20,422 nt of DNA from Priapulus caudatus (lineage: Eukaryota; Priapulida; Priapulimorpha; Priapulimorphida; Priapulidae), in assembly GCF_000485595.1 (NCBI RefSeq), contig NW_014577495.1, positions 37,279 to 57,700 on the forward strand, in the 5' to 3' direction. The translations under genes and the position numbers were made by a program. Positions 1 to 11,300 of this stretch are shown here, piece after piece. How positions within the stretch are numbered: the stretch's first letter is position 1; each line of letters begins with the position of its first letter. The notes under the pieces were generated by a model that was not told where the DNA came from, did not search any database, and worked only from the letters and a program-made list of their open reading frames with translations.

Positions 1-316
1 GTTCCTCCTGTGATGCTCTTGTGATTATATCAGTGTGTGACATACTATATGAGATTTATAGGCCGAACACCTGCCTATAAAGGACACTTGGCAATTGCCG
101 TGCGTGTGCAGTTCTACAGTGAGACCACTGATATAATCACGGGCACCTAGGTGTCTATAAACACTATATAATAACATACGTATTTATAAAACCTGTTTAT
201 AAACGCACAATGTATACGGACACGTTGTTATAAGAGGGGTTTCCTTTCAAGCGACCTCTTACGTATAGATTTAACTCTACTACCATCCACGTCTAACATC
301 ATTGATGGTGTTACAG
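1..316 (+). repeat. Inverted duplication, left arm
   Basis: About 95% identical to the reverse complement of 7583-7893. Differences are mostly single-base insertions or deletions. It probably begins before the window. Ends at ggtgttacag, the 3' splice site of exon 15 in the other copy. Internally it holds an inverted pair gtgattatatcagtg (20-34) / cactgatataatcac and several loose copies of a motif like cacctgcctataaagga. Confidence 0.85.
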
Positions 317-2468
317 GGGCGTAGAGGGTGGGAGCCAGCGATTGGCGTCCAAGACTCACCTTGCGTGCAAGTTCCCCACTCGCAGACAGCATCCCCGAGG
401 CGCTCTACGGACGAACTAGCTTGTGGCTACCCCGCAGCGCTTAGTGGCAGACCACCAGGCCTCGGTCGACGGTGATGGAAACGTGTGAAGCGGAAAACTG
501 CGGTCTGTGGGAGCGGACACGTTCTCTACGGCAGTGGGTAAGGCTGCTGACAACTAAGCTGGTATCTGTTCTCACGGGTGCGTATCAGCGGTGTAACGTG
601 ATTATATAGTGTAGGGAGAGGTTTAATGTAGATTTTATTATTTCAAAGATGATGAAATCAATGTTATCTACTTGTACAATTGTTTGCTTCGAAAAATCCG
701 TTGTATTAGCGGGACACAGAGTTTATCATCTCAAAAAATCAAAGTTATGGTATATGATGAACAACAGTAACATTTAAACAGATCTAGAAGAAAGTGCTCT
801 CTCTCTTTCTGCGTGCAATGCATGCGTGAGTGAGGAGCACGTGAGCCTGTTACACGGTGTGATGCTGCTGATGTGAGTGTAACTGTTGTACGCGATCTTT
901 CGTGCGAACAATATTTCGCTCGAATGTGGCGTGCCGGAGGCGTATGTGTGGGCGGCGTGTGCGTCTCGTGGATGTTGTGGCGTGCGCTGTAGGGTCTGGA
1001 GTTGTGACCGTGTGCGCACGAAAACCCGTATCTCAGGCCATCGAATCTGGGTGCACTACTCGGCTACTCTCGCATTCGATAGATTCTGCACAAGACATCC
1101 GGCGTACGGTGGTAATAATACAGGATCGTGGCGGCGTCTTGGGACGCTATGCTGCGGCAAGACAACTGAAATTTATCTGACGTTACATGTTCACAATCTT
1201 TGACATGTCTCAGTTTAAATTTCTTCACCGACTAAATTCGTATGGATGTGAACAGGATACATGAATCAGTATTACAGTCGGCGTCAGTTAGGAATAGGCG
1301 GCAGACAGTCAAGGCTGAAGGCTCACTAGCGGCCTTCCTCAACATATACATCATACTGGTATGGTTGCGTCCTAATGTACTACATGAATTATGGTCAATG
1401 GCGTTAATCGCATGAGGTTTTATAGGATATATTGAGGTGCAACGCATGGCTGATCGTAAACATGTATAGGCAGAAGAATGCCACAAAATGTCCTGCATAG
1501 ACATGTTTTATGCTATGGAGGTGGTGTAGCTGTCATATTTCTTATCAAGGAAAACACCAAAATGTCCTTTATAGACCAGGTGTCTGTTGCGTATAAGAGC
1601 TGGTTTCACTGCTTAACTGCTACTAGCAAGAAAATGTGAAAATTACCTCTATACGACAGGCACCGTGCCATAGAAAGGTGAACTGTTGGTTTAGACCTCA
1701 TAATACAGTAGCAGATAGCATATTCTCCCATTGCACAATTCGAACAGATGAGGATCATTCGGCCCCCAGACACGAAATGAACTAGGCAGACACATTTCAG
1801 AATGAAAGCAATGCTTGCATTCATAGAATATCAACATGTACGACCAGGAATCAAAGCACATAATCAGTTGAATAGACGGTGTTAAAAGTATGACCAGTGA
1901 TGAACATACAATCGTGCAAAAAGAACGCCGACTCCACTCAATGAATATTGGTCAAACAGCCGACTCAAGCTCTAATAAGTAAAAAAAACTTTTATGTCGA
2001 TTCCACTTAACATCAGGAACCGAGCAGAAAATCAAATGTTATGCCTGGAAGTTATCATGTCTCGCAAAAACACGAGAGAAAGACGAGGTAACAAGTTATA
2101 GAAAATGATCTCCTCTAACGCACAAGCGTATTTTCTCCACGAGAAAATGTATGAATGAACATGTGTACATTGAATGAGAGATCTCATGTACAGTAACCAC
2201 TGAATCATATAGACTTATCAGGCCGTGGATCACAGCTGAATCACCTCCACACACCGCAACCGCCAGAACAGAAAGAAAAAAACACACGCTGATCATACAT
2301 AGACCGTGAAACATTATCTGAGTAGACCATACATTTCAAGCTGACGTATAGAAATGTGGACGAGGAGAAAATAACAGAAAGAGAGGTTTACATTCATGCA
2401 CTCACCTGATAATAATATTCAGACATGATGGCTCACTGACGCCATCTAATTATTAATATTATGCCAGC
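317..2468. other. No gene recognised
   Basis: Contains a GC-richer block (about 317-620) with no open frame I can defend on either strand, possibly diverged flank of the inverted duplication, then mixed sequence with short chance frames (for example 774-1203). Apart from the small repeat near 1,553 I see nothing. Confidence 0.5.
1553..1595. repeat. Degenerate third copy of the duplication's motif
   Basis: The stretch tgtcctttatagaccaggtg followed by tctgttgcgtata aligns with tgtcctttataggcaggtg and cggcctata of 7,805-7,838, with small gaps. It suggests that at least part of the 311-bp repeat is dispersed. Confidence 0.4.
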
Positions 2469-2637
2469 ACGGTGAGAAATGCGCGAAAATCAAAGCCTGC
2501 GATCGCGCCCAGTTCACGCGTTAGCCTGGCATGCCTAAAGACGCGCACGGCTGCTGGCATTTCGCCCTGCGACGACAAGGACAAGTACGTAACCGAGATG
2601 CGCGACGGCAGGCACGTGAACGTTGTGGGGATGGCGA
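2469..2637 (+). CDS. Candidate isolated plus-strand exon, unidentified
   Basis: An open frame on the plus strand between an acceptor-like ATTATGCCAG|CACGG (2468/2469) and a strong donor GCGA|GTGAGTAG (2637/2638). The second half is protein-like: SPCDDKDKYVTEMRDGRH then VNVVGMA, with almost all third positions G or C in an AT-rich surrounding. The first half has weaker codon bias. I do not recognise the protein and find no companion exon on the same strand. It may be one exon of a gene nested in or beyond the RIM-BP gene, a fossil of a transposon or processed gene, or chance. Confidence 0.3.
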
Positions 2638-3639
2638 GTGAGTAGCGTGGCGCCACCTGCTGTCGGCGATGTAAATTAATGTAGTCGGGGTCGCGGCAGG
2701 ATGTAGCGTGGTTGAATCAAATGTTGTCATGTTTTATTTGTCGGCGAGTTTTCTTGTCGTGAGCGTCGTCGTGAAAGAAGCGGAACAGCGCTGTAGTTAC
2801 TACACTGAAAGGACTATTTTATTGGCTGTTGACGTTGAAGCGTTCATAAATAGAAACACTAGGACATTGTACAAAACGGGCACGCTATGTTCTAGCGTTT
2901 GAATAGTTTGATATAACAGTATAAAGGTTTTAATGGGGGATACAGATACGCCATCTTAATCTCTGAAGGACGTTCGCAAACGCATGCACGCCTCACACAC
3001 GATCATCATTATAATAAAATAGATTTTTTATTTTTATTCAATACTGTACAAGCATTTAAACAAACGTATTTAGAGAACGAATCTACAGGGCACAAGCCAA
3101 ACGAGTCGATAAACAGTTTTATGCGCGTTGTAACGATGCAGCAACTGCCTCTGTGTGAAATCAGACACATGTACGGGCGTAACCTGCTCATAAAGACTGT
3201 GGCAAAGCGATTGGGTGTGTGACTGAATCACTTTACTGCTGCTGCACGCAATATCAGCTCTGTCGCCACCTGTGTCGTGTCCCCCCATATAAAAGCACGA
3301 GAGATATGAGCATAGATATATAATAAGTTTATAAAACAATACAGAAGGATACGGTTGGCTAGCATGTGGCAGTGGTAGGCCCATTGGTCTGCGAATTGTC
3401 ACAGACTGGGCCAGAAAAGAACGTGATGAAAATTAAATGGATTGGGAAAAAAACAAGCTGTTTGCGGAACCGTGCAACTGACAAAAAAGTTTAGCGCTTT
3501 CCAGTCAGTATCCGCGCGCAACATTACGATAACAGCGAGGCTGAAAACAACGTGATAATAACCTTTAAAAAGGTCCGGGAAAAATTTATTGTATGCAAAA
3601 TATCTCGCTAAAGCTTTAATGTGCTAGCGGTATTGATTG
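2638..3639. other. No gene recognised
   Basis: AT-rich sequence with frames too short and too biased to Ser/Cys/Leu to be coding. No domain or splice-linked frame found. Confidence 0.5.
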
Positions 3640-3910
3640 TCTTCCGGGCCGCACCAGATGCAGCAAACACGCCTCCTGCCACGCAACCGAGAGGGGAGGC
3701 AGTGCGGCGGCTTTCGAACCCTTGTCGGAATTTCAGTTCGTTTCGACTGCTTGCCGACAGTTGATTGGTCGTTGGCAGCCGGATGGGTCGTGAGATCTCC
3801 CGCGGCGGGCGAGAGGTCAGCGTGCCGTGCGTACTGTCGCTCCCCGGAAGGGTGGCGCGACGGTCCAGGTGTAGACGCGCTGGTGCTGCCACCTGCAGGT
3901 GTAAACCTGA
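3640..3910. promoter_or_regulatory. CpG-rich block, possible regulatory region
   Basis: About 270 bp rich in CG dinucleotides inside AT-rich DNA, with an ATTGG/CCAAT core at about 3763 (gattggtcg) and several GC-rich boxes. Open frames exist on both strands but their composition (Arg/Ser/Pro/Ala) looks like a by-product of base composition. It could be a promoter or an unrecognised exon. Confidence 0.25.
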
Positions 3911-5086
3911 GTTAATGTCTGGAGATGAGGTTTCTTGTCATAAAGAAACTAAAATTCTATAGGTAAATGTATTCTAGATCATGGTAATGTTTACATGCTA
4001 TGAAGTGATTGTGAACTGGATTGTTAGTGTATCTCTGCTAAATATCTTGATTTCGTCGTAATGTAAGGACGTTGGTATATTTAAACAGAGCTGGCACAGC
4101 TGGCCTAACCACTTCTGCCTGCACGGTAAGTCCAGTCTTTGAGACAGTTCTTCGATAAAACTGCGAACGGAACCATTCGCACGTTTGGCCATTCACGCTC
4201 AAAGTTGAAAGGTGAACTGGTAAGTAAACACTAACGCAACACATACACAAATCTGGCGGGTAAGCTCCCAAGCACCGCCATTTTGCGTTAGCTGACACTG
4301 AGACAGGTCATTCGTGAGCGACTGATGTGAGTGCAGAGCAAAAATCACGGTGATTCATAAGCCAGAGTCATCCCACAGTAGCAACACAACTTTAGTATAT
4401 AATTTTATCTATTAAAGTTATGGTAGCTTGCTTCCGGCGTACATAAATTTTTCGCACAACACGATTCCCGGCATCCGCATCTTGATATAGGATTCTTTAT
4501 CGTTATCGTTTTTGGCAGATCACAATGAAGTAAATAAGATCAGAGACGATTCGCCGATACCAAAACACTCACGCAGTAAACGCACGACAACATATTACAT
4601 AAATTTGATTCATATGACGCATATTAAATTTGCCCCAATCTTTTCCCACGAGATTTTGCACAAGTAAATCTCACAAATTTCCCTGATAATGCGCCCAGGC
4701 GACGGGAGCTACTCTATTTTTACGTCTCGGCCTCTGTAGAATGCCGTCAACGCTCTCATCGGACCATACCGTGATGACAGCGTGCACCTTCTAGCAGCTG
4801 TAGCTGCCGCGATGTGGCTCCGGTTGGCAGCCGACTGAATCGCATGTCGTAGTCCTAGATTGCCAAGCACTCAATCCACATGGACACTCACAATACAGCG
4901 GCCTGCATACTAGCATATATATATACTCGAATTTTCGGACACTATGTATACCAATATATGCCGTGTATTATTTATATATACTTAGTATTAACTTGTCATA
5001 TACTATCTATATGTCTCTATTATTTATCTATCTAATCTATATATACTTATATATATAATATATATAGGTGTACTGTATGTATGTAC
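3911..5086. other. No gene recognised; TA-rich end
   Basis: Should hold the intron after exon 19. No FN3 or SH3 exon can be read on the minus strand. From about 4,912 to 5,067 the sequence is dominated by TA repeats (atatatatat runs). Confidence 0.5.
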
Positions 5087-5311
5087 CGGTGATGCTTCAG
5101 CATTATCCCATCTTTCCACCATTGGTGCTGCCGGTGGTGGGACCTCCGGTATGCCCTCGAACACGAGATCCGTGCTGGGAGACATGGCGCCCCCTGGTGA
5201 GACAGCGTAGAGGCTGATGTGCTGGCACTGGTGCAGGTCGAGTCCACGCACCAAGGCCTTCTCAGCGTTGGCGCCGCACAGCGTCTGGTGCAGGCTGCCG
5301 TTCACGTAGAT
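5087..5311 (-). CDS. RIMBP: RIM-BP exon 19: second half of FN3 domain
   Basis: 75 codons, phase 0 in, acceptor TTAATCCACAG|ATCTAC; donor CACCG|GTACATAC is plausible but surrounded by TA repeats. Joined to exon 18 it reads YK|IYVNGSLHQTL, KALVRGLDLHQCQHISLY and AVSPGGAMSPSTDL, closely resembling the first RIM-BP FN3 domain (family pattern: Val/Asp-Gly turn, ALVEGVD, HRISVRSVT). It ends in a Pro-rich linker EVPPPAAPMVERWDNAEA. If the donor is not used, the frame runs on only to a stop at about 5024, giving a short truncated end. Confidence 0.75.
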
Positions 5312-8300
5312 CTGTGGATTAATCACCGGTCAATCGTGAGACACTTGCTGACAACATGTCTGACCCTTCATCTAACCCCTTGCCTGAACCCCGAATGACC
5401 CCCACCTATGGCACTGCAATGTTGTCTGAACCCCTATGCCCGACACCTCCTGTCTGAGTCACAGCGCATCATGACTGAGACATTGTTAAGACGTTTATAA
5501 CACGGTTAAGATACACTCGAGAAAAAAAATCATTTTAATTCTAGATGTATCCAAAATCTTTGCTGTAGCGACAGTTTCGACGGTCACTCTGCTCTCTGCG
5601 TCGGGCTCTACCCTATACTCTCCATTCTCTAACACTCAAGATATGTCTGTGACAATTCACACATCATACAGCGTGTACGCACCTTGTATTCAGCCACGCC
5701 CTCCACGTCAGCCGGCGGCATCCAGCCAATCAGAAGGCTGCGGTTGCTCGCGTTGCGATCGCCGACGATGCGATGGATCTTCAGTTGGCTCGGCGCCTGC
5801 GGCGTCGCTTCCGCCACGCCTCCTACGTTCACGCGCTTCTTCGCGGCTGGCGCCCTCTGCGGGGAGCTGAGGGCAGACGTGGGTTCGTGGAATCCCGAGT
5901 CCTGGAGCGAGTCTCGTTGCTCGCTCTGTCCCAAGCAGCTGCGCGGTCGCGCGGGAACGAGGTGGTGAGCAGGGATGAGTCCTGTCTTCCCGTTAACGAC
6001 CGCCTGTAACGATGACGTGACGCAGTGCAATGTCAGACACCTATCCCACCTCACGGCCATCGCGCGAGTATCCACACATCGTCACATTCACGAGTGTTAT
6101 AATAATATCAGTAGTGTCATAATATAGATCTATATTATACACTCGTGATAATATAACATTTAACAAGTTATTACTTCATGTTTGTACTTCCAATACAGTT
6201 AATAATACGTCGTGAAACAATGATATTAATCGTGGAATGGCTATATATTCCTCGTTGCCCTCGATTCGATTCCCTAACTTCACACGACAGCACGAAACAA
6301 ACAAAAAACACGAACAAAATCAAGTAAACAACCTCCCTACTTAGCACCTACACCCCCCCAACCAAAATGTATAATAATGCCTACAGGTGGCGCTGCTGCA
6401 CGACTTCATGTTACGTGCGAGCGCGTTGTGAGTACCTGTAGGTAGCCGGTGGAGTCGGTGGGTCCAATCACTCTCACCTCGTCTCCCTTGACGAGTGCTA
6501 GCTCCAGGTGTGGGTGACGGCTGCGCGACATGTTCGCGGGGCTGTAGTCTGCTGCCGCTCGGTAGAGGGCGCTGCCGGCCACAGTGAAGCTATTCATCGC
6601 GTCCGGCAGAGATGTACGCCTGAAGCAATGATATAATAATATTAATAATTATAATAAAACTATTATTATTACTAAATCTTTATTGCATGTAATTCAAATA
6701 CAAATACATGTACTGAAGATATAAATGATAATATAAGAGATATAAAATACATGTAATAATAATAATAATAATAATAATAAATATAATAATGATAATAATC
6801 AGTGTTTTCTCAGACGATACACAGCATGTTGGAACCGGCCCCTTGTTTAACAAGCTATGATTTTAAATACTCATGGATAGTCACATTTACGGTAAGTTTA
6901 TTTACTTATTAACTTTTATTATTAACATTATTTAATGTAGTCGTCCAATATCCTTAGTCTGTCACCTGTTTGTAGGCAGCTTTGTGATCAGGGTCTTGCT
7001 TCTATCTGCAGGGCTGTCACTACAACCGTCTATGCTTTTGCTTGGCAGTATGATGTCCAGTCCACTTGGCAAGCTGTTTAATTGAAAAGTGTACTTAGAA
7101 TCTTATTTAAATACTCTGTCACACATAAATTGAGCAAAATCTTGTATGAGATGCTACATAAATACATACATATGTGTAACAGGTTAATTGTGGTGTATGA
7201 GGTGTCACATGCCTGTGTAACGTGTTGATTGATGTGTATGAGGTGTTACATACCTGTGTAACGTGTTGATTGATGCGTATGAGGTGTTACATACCTGTGT
7301 AACGCATTGATTAACGCATATGATGTTTACATACCTGTAAAATGAATTTATTCACGTGTATGAGGTGTTCATACCTGTAAAATGAATTTATTCACGTGTA
7401 TGAGGTGTTACATACCTGTTGAACGTGTTGATTGTGTTTTTGTGTATGAGAAGGTGTCATGTAGCATCATCGGCTTGGAGAGCTGAGCTTTGATGTCCAG
7501 CAGCTTCTCCTGTTTCTCCTGGTCAGTGGTGTTAGAGCTGATGCTGTCTGGGGAGCCGGGTCGTGCCAACGCTGCGCCAGCCCTGTAACACATCAATGAT
7601 GTTAGACGTGGGATGGTAGTAGAGTTAAATCTATACGTAAGGGTCGTTGAAAGGAAACCCCTCGTATAACAACGTGTCCGTATACATTGTCGTTTATAAA
7701 CAGGTTTTATAAATACGTATGTTATTATATAGTGTTTATAGACACCTAGGTGCCCGTGATTATATCAGTGGTCCACTGTAGAACTGCCACACGAGGCAAT
7801 TGCCAAGTGTCCTTTATAGGCAGGTGTTCGGCCTATAGATCTCATATAGTATGTTCACACACTGATATAATCACAAGAGATCACAGGAGCTTACTCGTGC
7901 GCCTGAGGTCATAATTATGAAACTGTAACTGGTGATCGACGTGAAAACGTAAGGTCACCTTGGGTCAATGGTGACATCAGAGAATGGCCTCATGTAGTCC
8001 TCTCTGTCTGCGAGGGTCAGTGATTTCTCGACCTCTGTCAGTAGATCCTCATCATGACTCTGAGGTCAAGGATAGATAGTCTGGACTATATGGAAGACGA
8101 TCAATTAAGCTATCTGCTTAGCATGATTAACTGACTGTTCTGGCCAATCATAATTGCGATAGGACATCCTAAAAACATTACTTGGCAATGAAATACTGAA
8201 ATGTAGACGTATTGATGTACACGCGTAGAAAACTTGTACAAACTGGGCTAGCCTAACCAACCTAGTAACAATATTCGAAGGTGATTGCTATAATACTCGT

Positions 8301-11300
8301 ACTTCACCCTATAAAGAGTCTTACTCCCGTACTGTACCCCATGTACCCTCCTTTCACATGGAGAAGGTCCTCATATTTTCTCATGTACCTCATAAAGAGC
8401 CCCTACCCATAGCCCTGTATTCTTTCCCCGTACCTTCATCATGAGTTTGGCAAGTGCAGAGTCTTTATCCTGGCAGAGTTGTGAGAGGCATGCGACCTTG
8501 CCACGCAGCGGCGGCAATGGCCGTCTCGGCTGATAGCTTTCCTTCTCAACCTCCTCATACTGTAACAATAGGGGGAAAGGGTTAACGTTCATCCATGCAT
8601 GTATGTGATGCAAGTATGTGGGTGATAGCTTTCCCTTCTCAACCTCATACTGTAACAATAGGGGGAAAGGGTTAACGTTCATCCATGCATGTATGTGATG
8701 CAAGTATGTGGGTTATAGCTTTCTCTTCTCACCTCCTCATACTGTAACAATAGGGGGAAAGGGTTAACGTTCATCCATGCATGTATGTGATGCAAGTATG
8801 TGGGTGATAGCTTTCTCTTCTCAACCTCCTCATACTGTAACAATAGGGGGAAAGGGTTAACGTTCATCCACGCATGTATGTGATGCAAACACGGGGGTGA
8901 TAGTTTCCAACCCTGTCGTACTGTAAGGGGGGGGGGGGAGGCACTCTCAGCCTATTACTGCAGGTAATGCAGACACGGAGAGGTATTAACACTCGGCCAT
9001 GCAGCACTGAGTGTATTAGTACAGGTCTCATACTGTAACAGGGGGCAGAATTCTCAGGACATGTAGTGCATGTAGTACAAAAATGTAGGTATTTTAGCTG
9101 GGGATGTACGTGAAAGTTTTTGCTCCAAATACTTGTAATCTCGTTCTAGGCATTCAGATCTTCCGAACCATGACCGTGGTGATCGACATGCATCGTACCT
9201 TCTCTCGTAGGTTAGCGTGCTCCTTCTCCATGCCTTCCAGTTTTGTGCTTAGTTCGTTGAGGGAGTCAACCTTCTGTTTCAATTGATTAATTTCCTCTAT
9301 ATATGCTTCTTCTTTTTGTTTCTAGGATGCAAAATGACAAAACGTCATTTTCGATATCGTATCAGAATCTATGCACAATCTATGCAATACAATGCTCACA
9401 TCAATCAATTAGGAGTGACAGTCCCTGTCATTTATCTCGTGAGGTGAATCTGAGTTCTCTTGTTATTTATGTGGGTACATGATCACGTATCTTCGATCAA
9501 ATATGGCCACCAGCACCGATCAAACATGGCCACCCACCGTGGATTGCGCGGCCACTTACTCTTTTATTTAGTTCGTCCTCTACGGTGGTGAATTTCTTGC
9601 GCAGGGCGTCGGCTTCGCTGCGTCCCTCATCCTCGCGCGCGAGACGGCCTCGCAGCGTCGCGCACGACTCCTCCAGCTGAGCGATCTCGTCTGACGCGTG
9701 GCGCTCCCTGGCGGCCAGCTCCTTCATCTGGCGAGGAGATAGAGCGAGCCAGTCAGTAGCAACCCGCTATCATTGCCGTTTGTATTTATGGAGACCGACG
9801 GTGTCCATGTTACTGATGGTACCCCTGTTAATTGTTACTGTAGAACTCCGCTGCTATTAGTATAGGCATCCCCTGATGTTAGTGCAGGCCGGCATCCTCC
9901 TTTGTTATGGTAGGCATCCCCTGTTGTTACTGTCGGAATCCCCTGTGGTTATTGCAAGCATGCTCTATAGACATCCTTATATATCCAATTCATACATCCA
10001 TATCCACACATCCATAAACCTTGTAACCTTAGCGTCACAGCCCACAATCATAGACGGGCTCCGACAGCATGCACTCACCTCTTCCTGCAGCTGGTCATGC
10101 TGCGTCTGCAGCTGCTTGTACTTGGTGGCGGTCGTCTGAAGCTCGATGAGTTGAGACCACAGCGAGGTGACCGTGTCCTCTGCTTTCCTTCGGCCCGCCT
10201 CCGCCGCGTCGCAACCCTGACGCCACCTGTCTGCCTCCGCCTGCAACTAAAACAGGCGAACAGTCGGAGTGCAAACGCACTTCTTGCGAGATGTTGACGC
10301 ATCGAGAACGAACTTGAAACTATTAAAAGAATCGATGCGACGATTGCGATGGGGTTTTCATTGGACATTAATTGTTTATACAGAAATCAACCAATAGATA
10401 TAAGCTGTTTGCTCATAACGTGTCGAGTCACGGGCTTTCAGAGGAAAATACACAGGAGAGACAACAAACATGAGCTGCCATTAAAAGTGTATTCTTGGAA
10501 AAGTGTTGATAATGTGTCATGTCACGGGCTTTTCCTACAATATAGTTTTAATGGCAGCTCGTGTTTGTTGTCCCGTCTGTGTATTTTCGTCTGAAAGCCC
10601 GTGACTCGATGGGTTATCAACACTGTTATATCGCGTGCATGTAGTGGGTTAGGTTGGTCAACTGTTGCCTTACCTCCTGCAGTGCGTTCTCGTGCTCCTC
10701 TTTCAGCGCGTCAAGCTGTGCGGTGGCGCCACAGTCCAGTAACTCCCCGCGCGAGGCAGACGCTCTCATGCTCTCAAGCTCCAGCTGCGTGTTCTCCACC
10801 TGACTTTGTAGCGCACTCACTATTGCACCTGTAAACATACGTCGAACCACGTGTAACGTACACGCACTACATATACGTACACGTACACTACGTATACGGA
10901 CACGTGAAACCACGTACAGGTGTAAACGCACCTGTAAACACACGTCACATTACTGTGGCTACAAGAGAGCGGGTGAGCGACGGAATGGGCTGATTACCTA
11001 CAATGGGAGTACAGGAGAAATGCGACGAGGTCACGTCTGTGAACGCGCGATGGCTTATCTCACAAGTCCCTCACACACACCTTACTGACATTTTATATCA
11101 ACTTTACACAAACTGCGTGATCAAAGCATTGCGTGAGTATATGTTACATTAATTAGGCAATGATGTAACTAGGACCACATCAAACCAGACTCGTTTTATG
11201 ATGACCTGATGTTATATATTATGTAAGCGAAGTCTCTCCTTGATCTCCCGTCATCTAACGGTCTCTACAACATGTTAACAGGCCGTGTAATCAGCACTGG

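Noticed and set aside
317-620. Possible small RNA gene or exon ending at CGCAAG|GTGAGT (minus)
   Set aside because: All three frames carry nearby stops and I could not match tRNA boxes or a known snRNA.
774-1203. Overlapping short frames on both strands
   Set aside because: Cys/Arg/Ser/His-rich, no splice logic, no recognised domain.
3608-3915. Frames of 92-94 codons in the CpG block
   Set aside because: Open in several frames on both strands because of base composition; no FN3 or SH3 signature.
3998-4298. Minus-strand frames as missing FN3 exon
   Set aside because: No FN3 core Trp/Tyr/Leu pattern and no matching splice phases.
9560-9727. ATG at 9727 as a gene start
   Set aside because: It directly follows a CGCCAG acceptor and continues in phase from exon 10.
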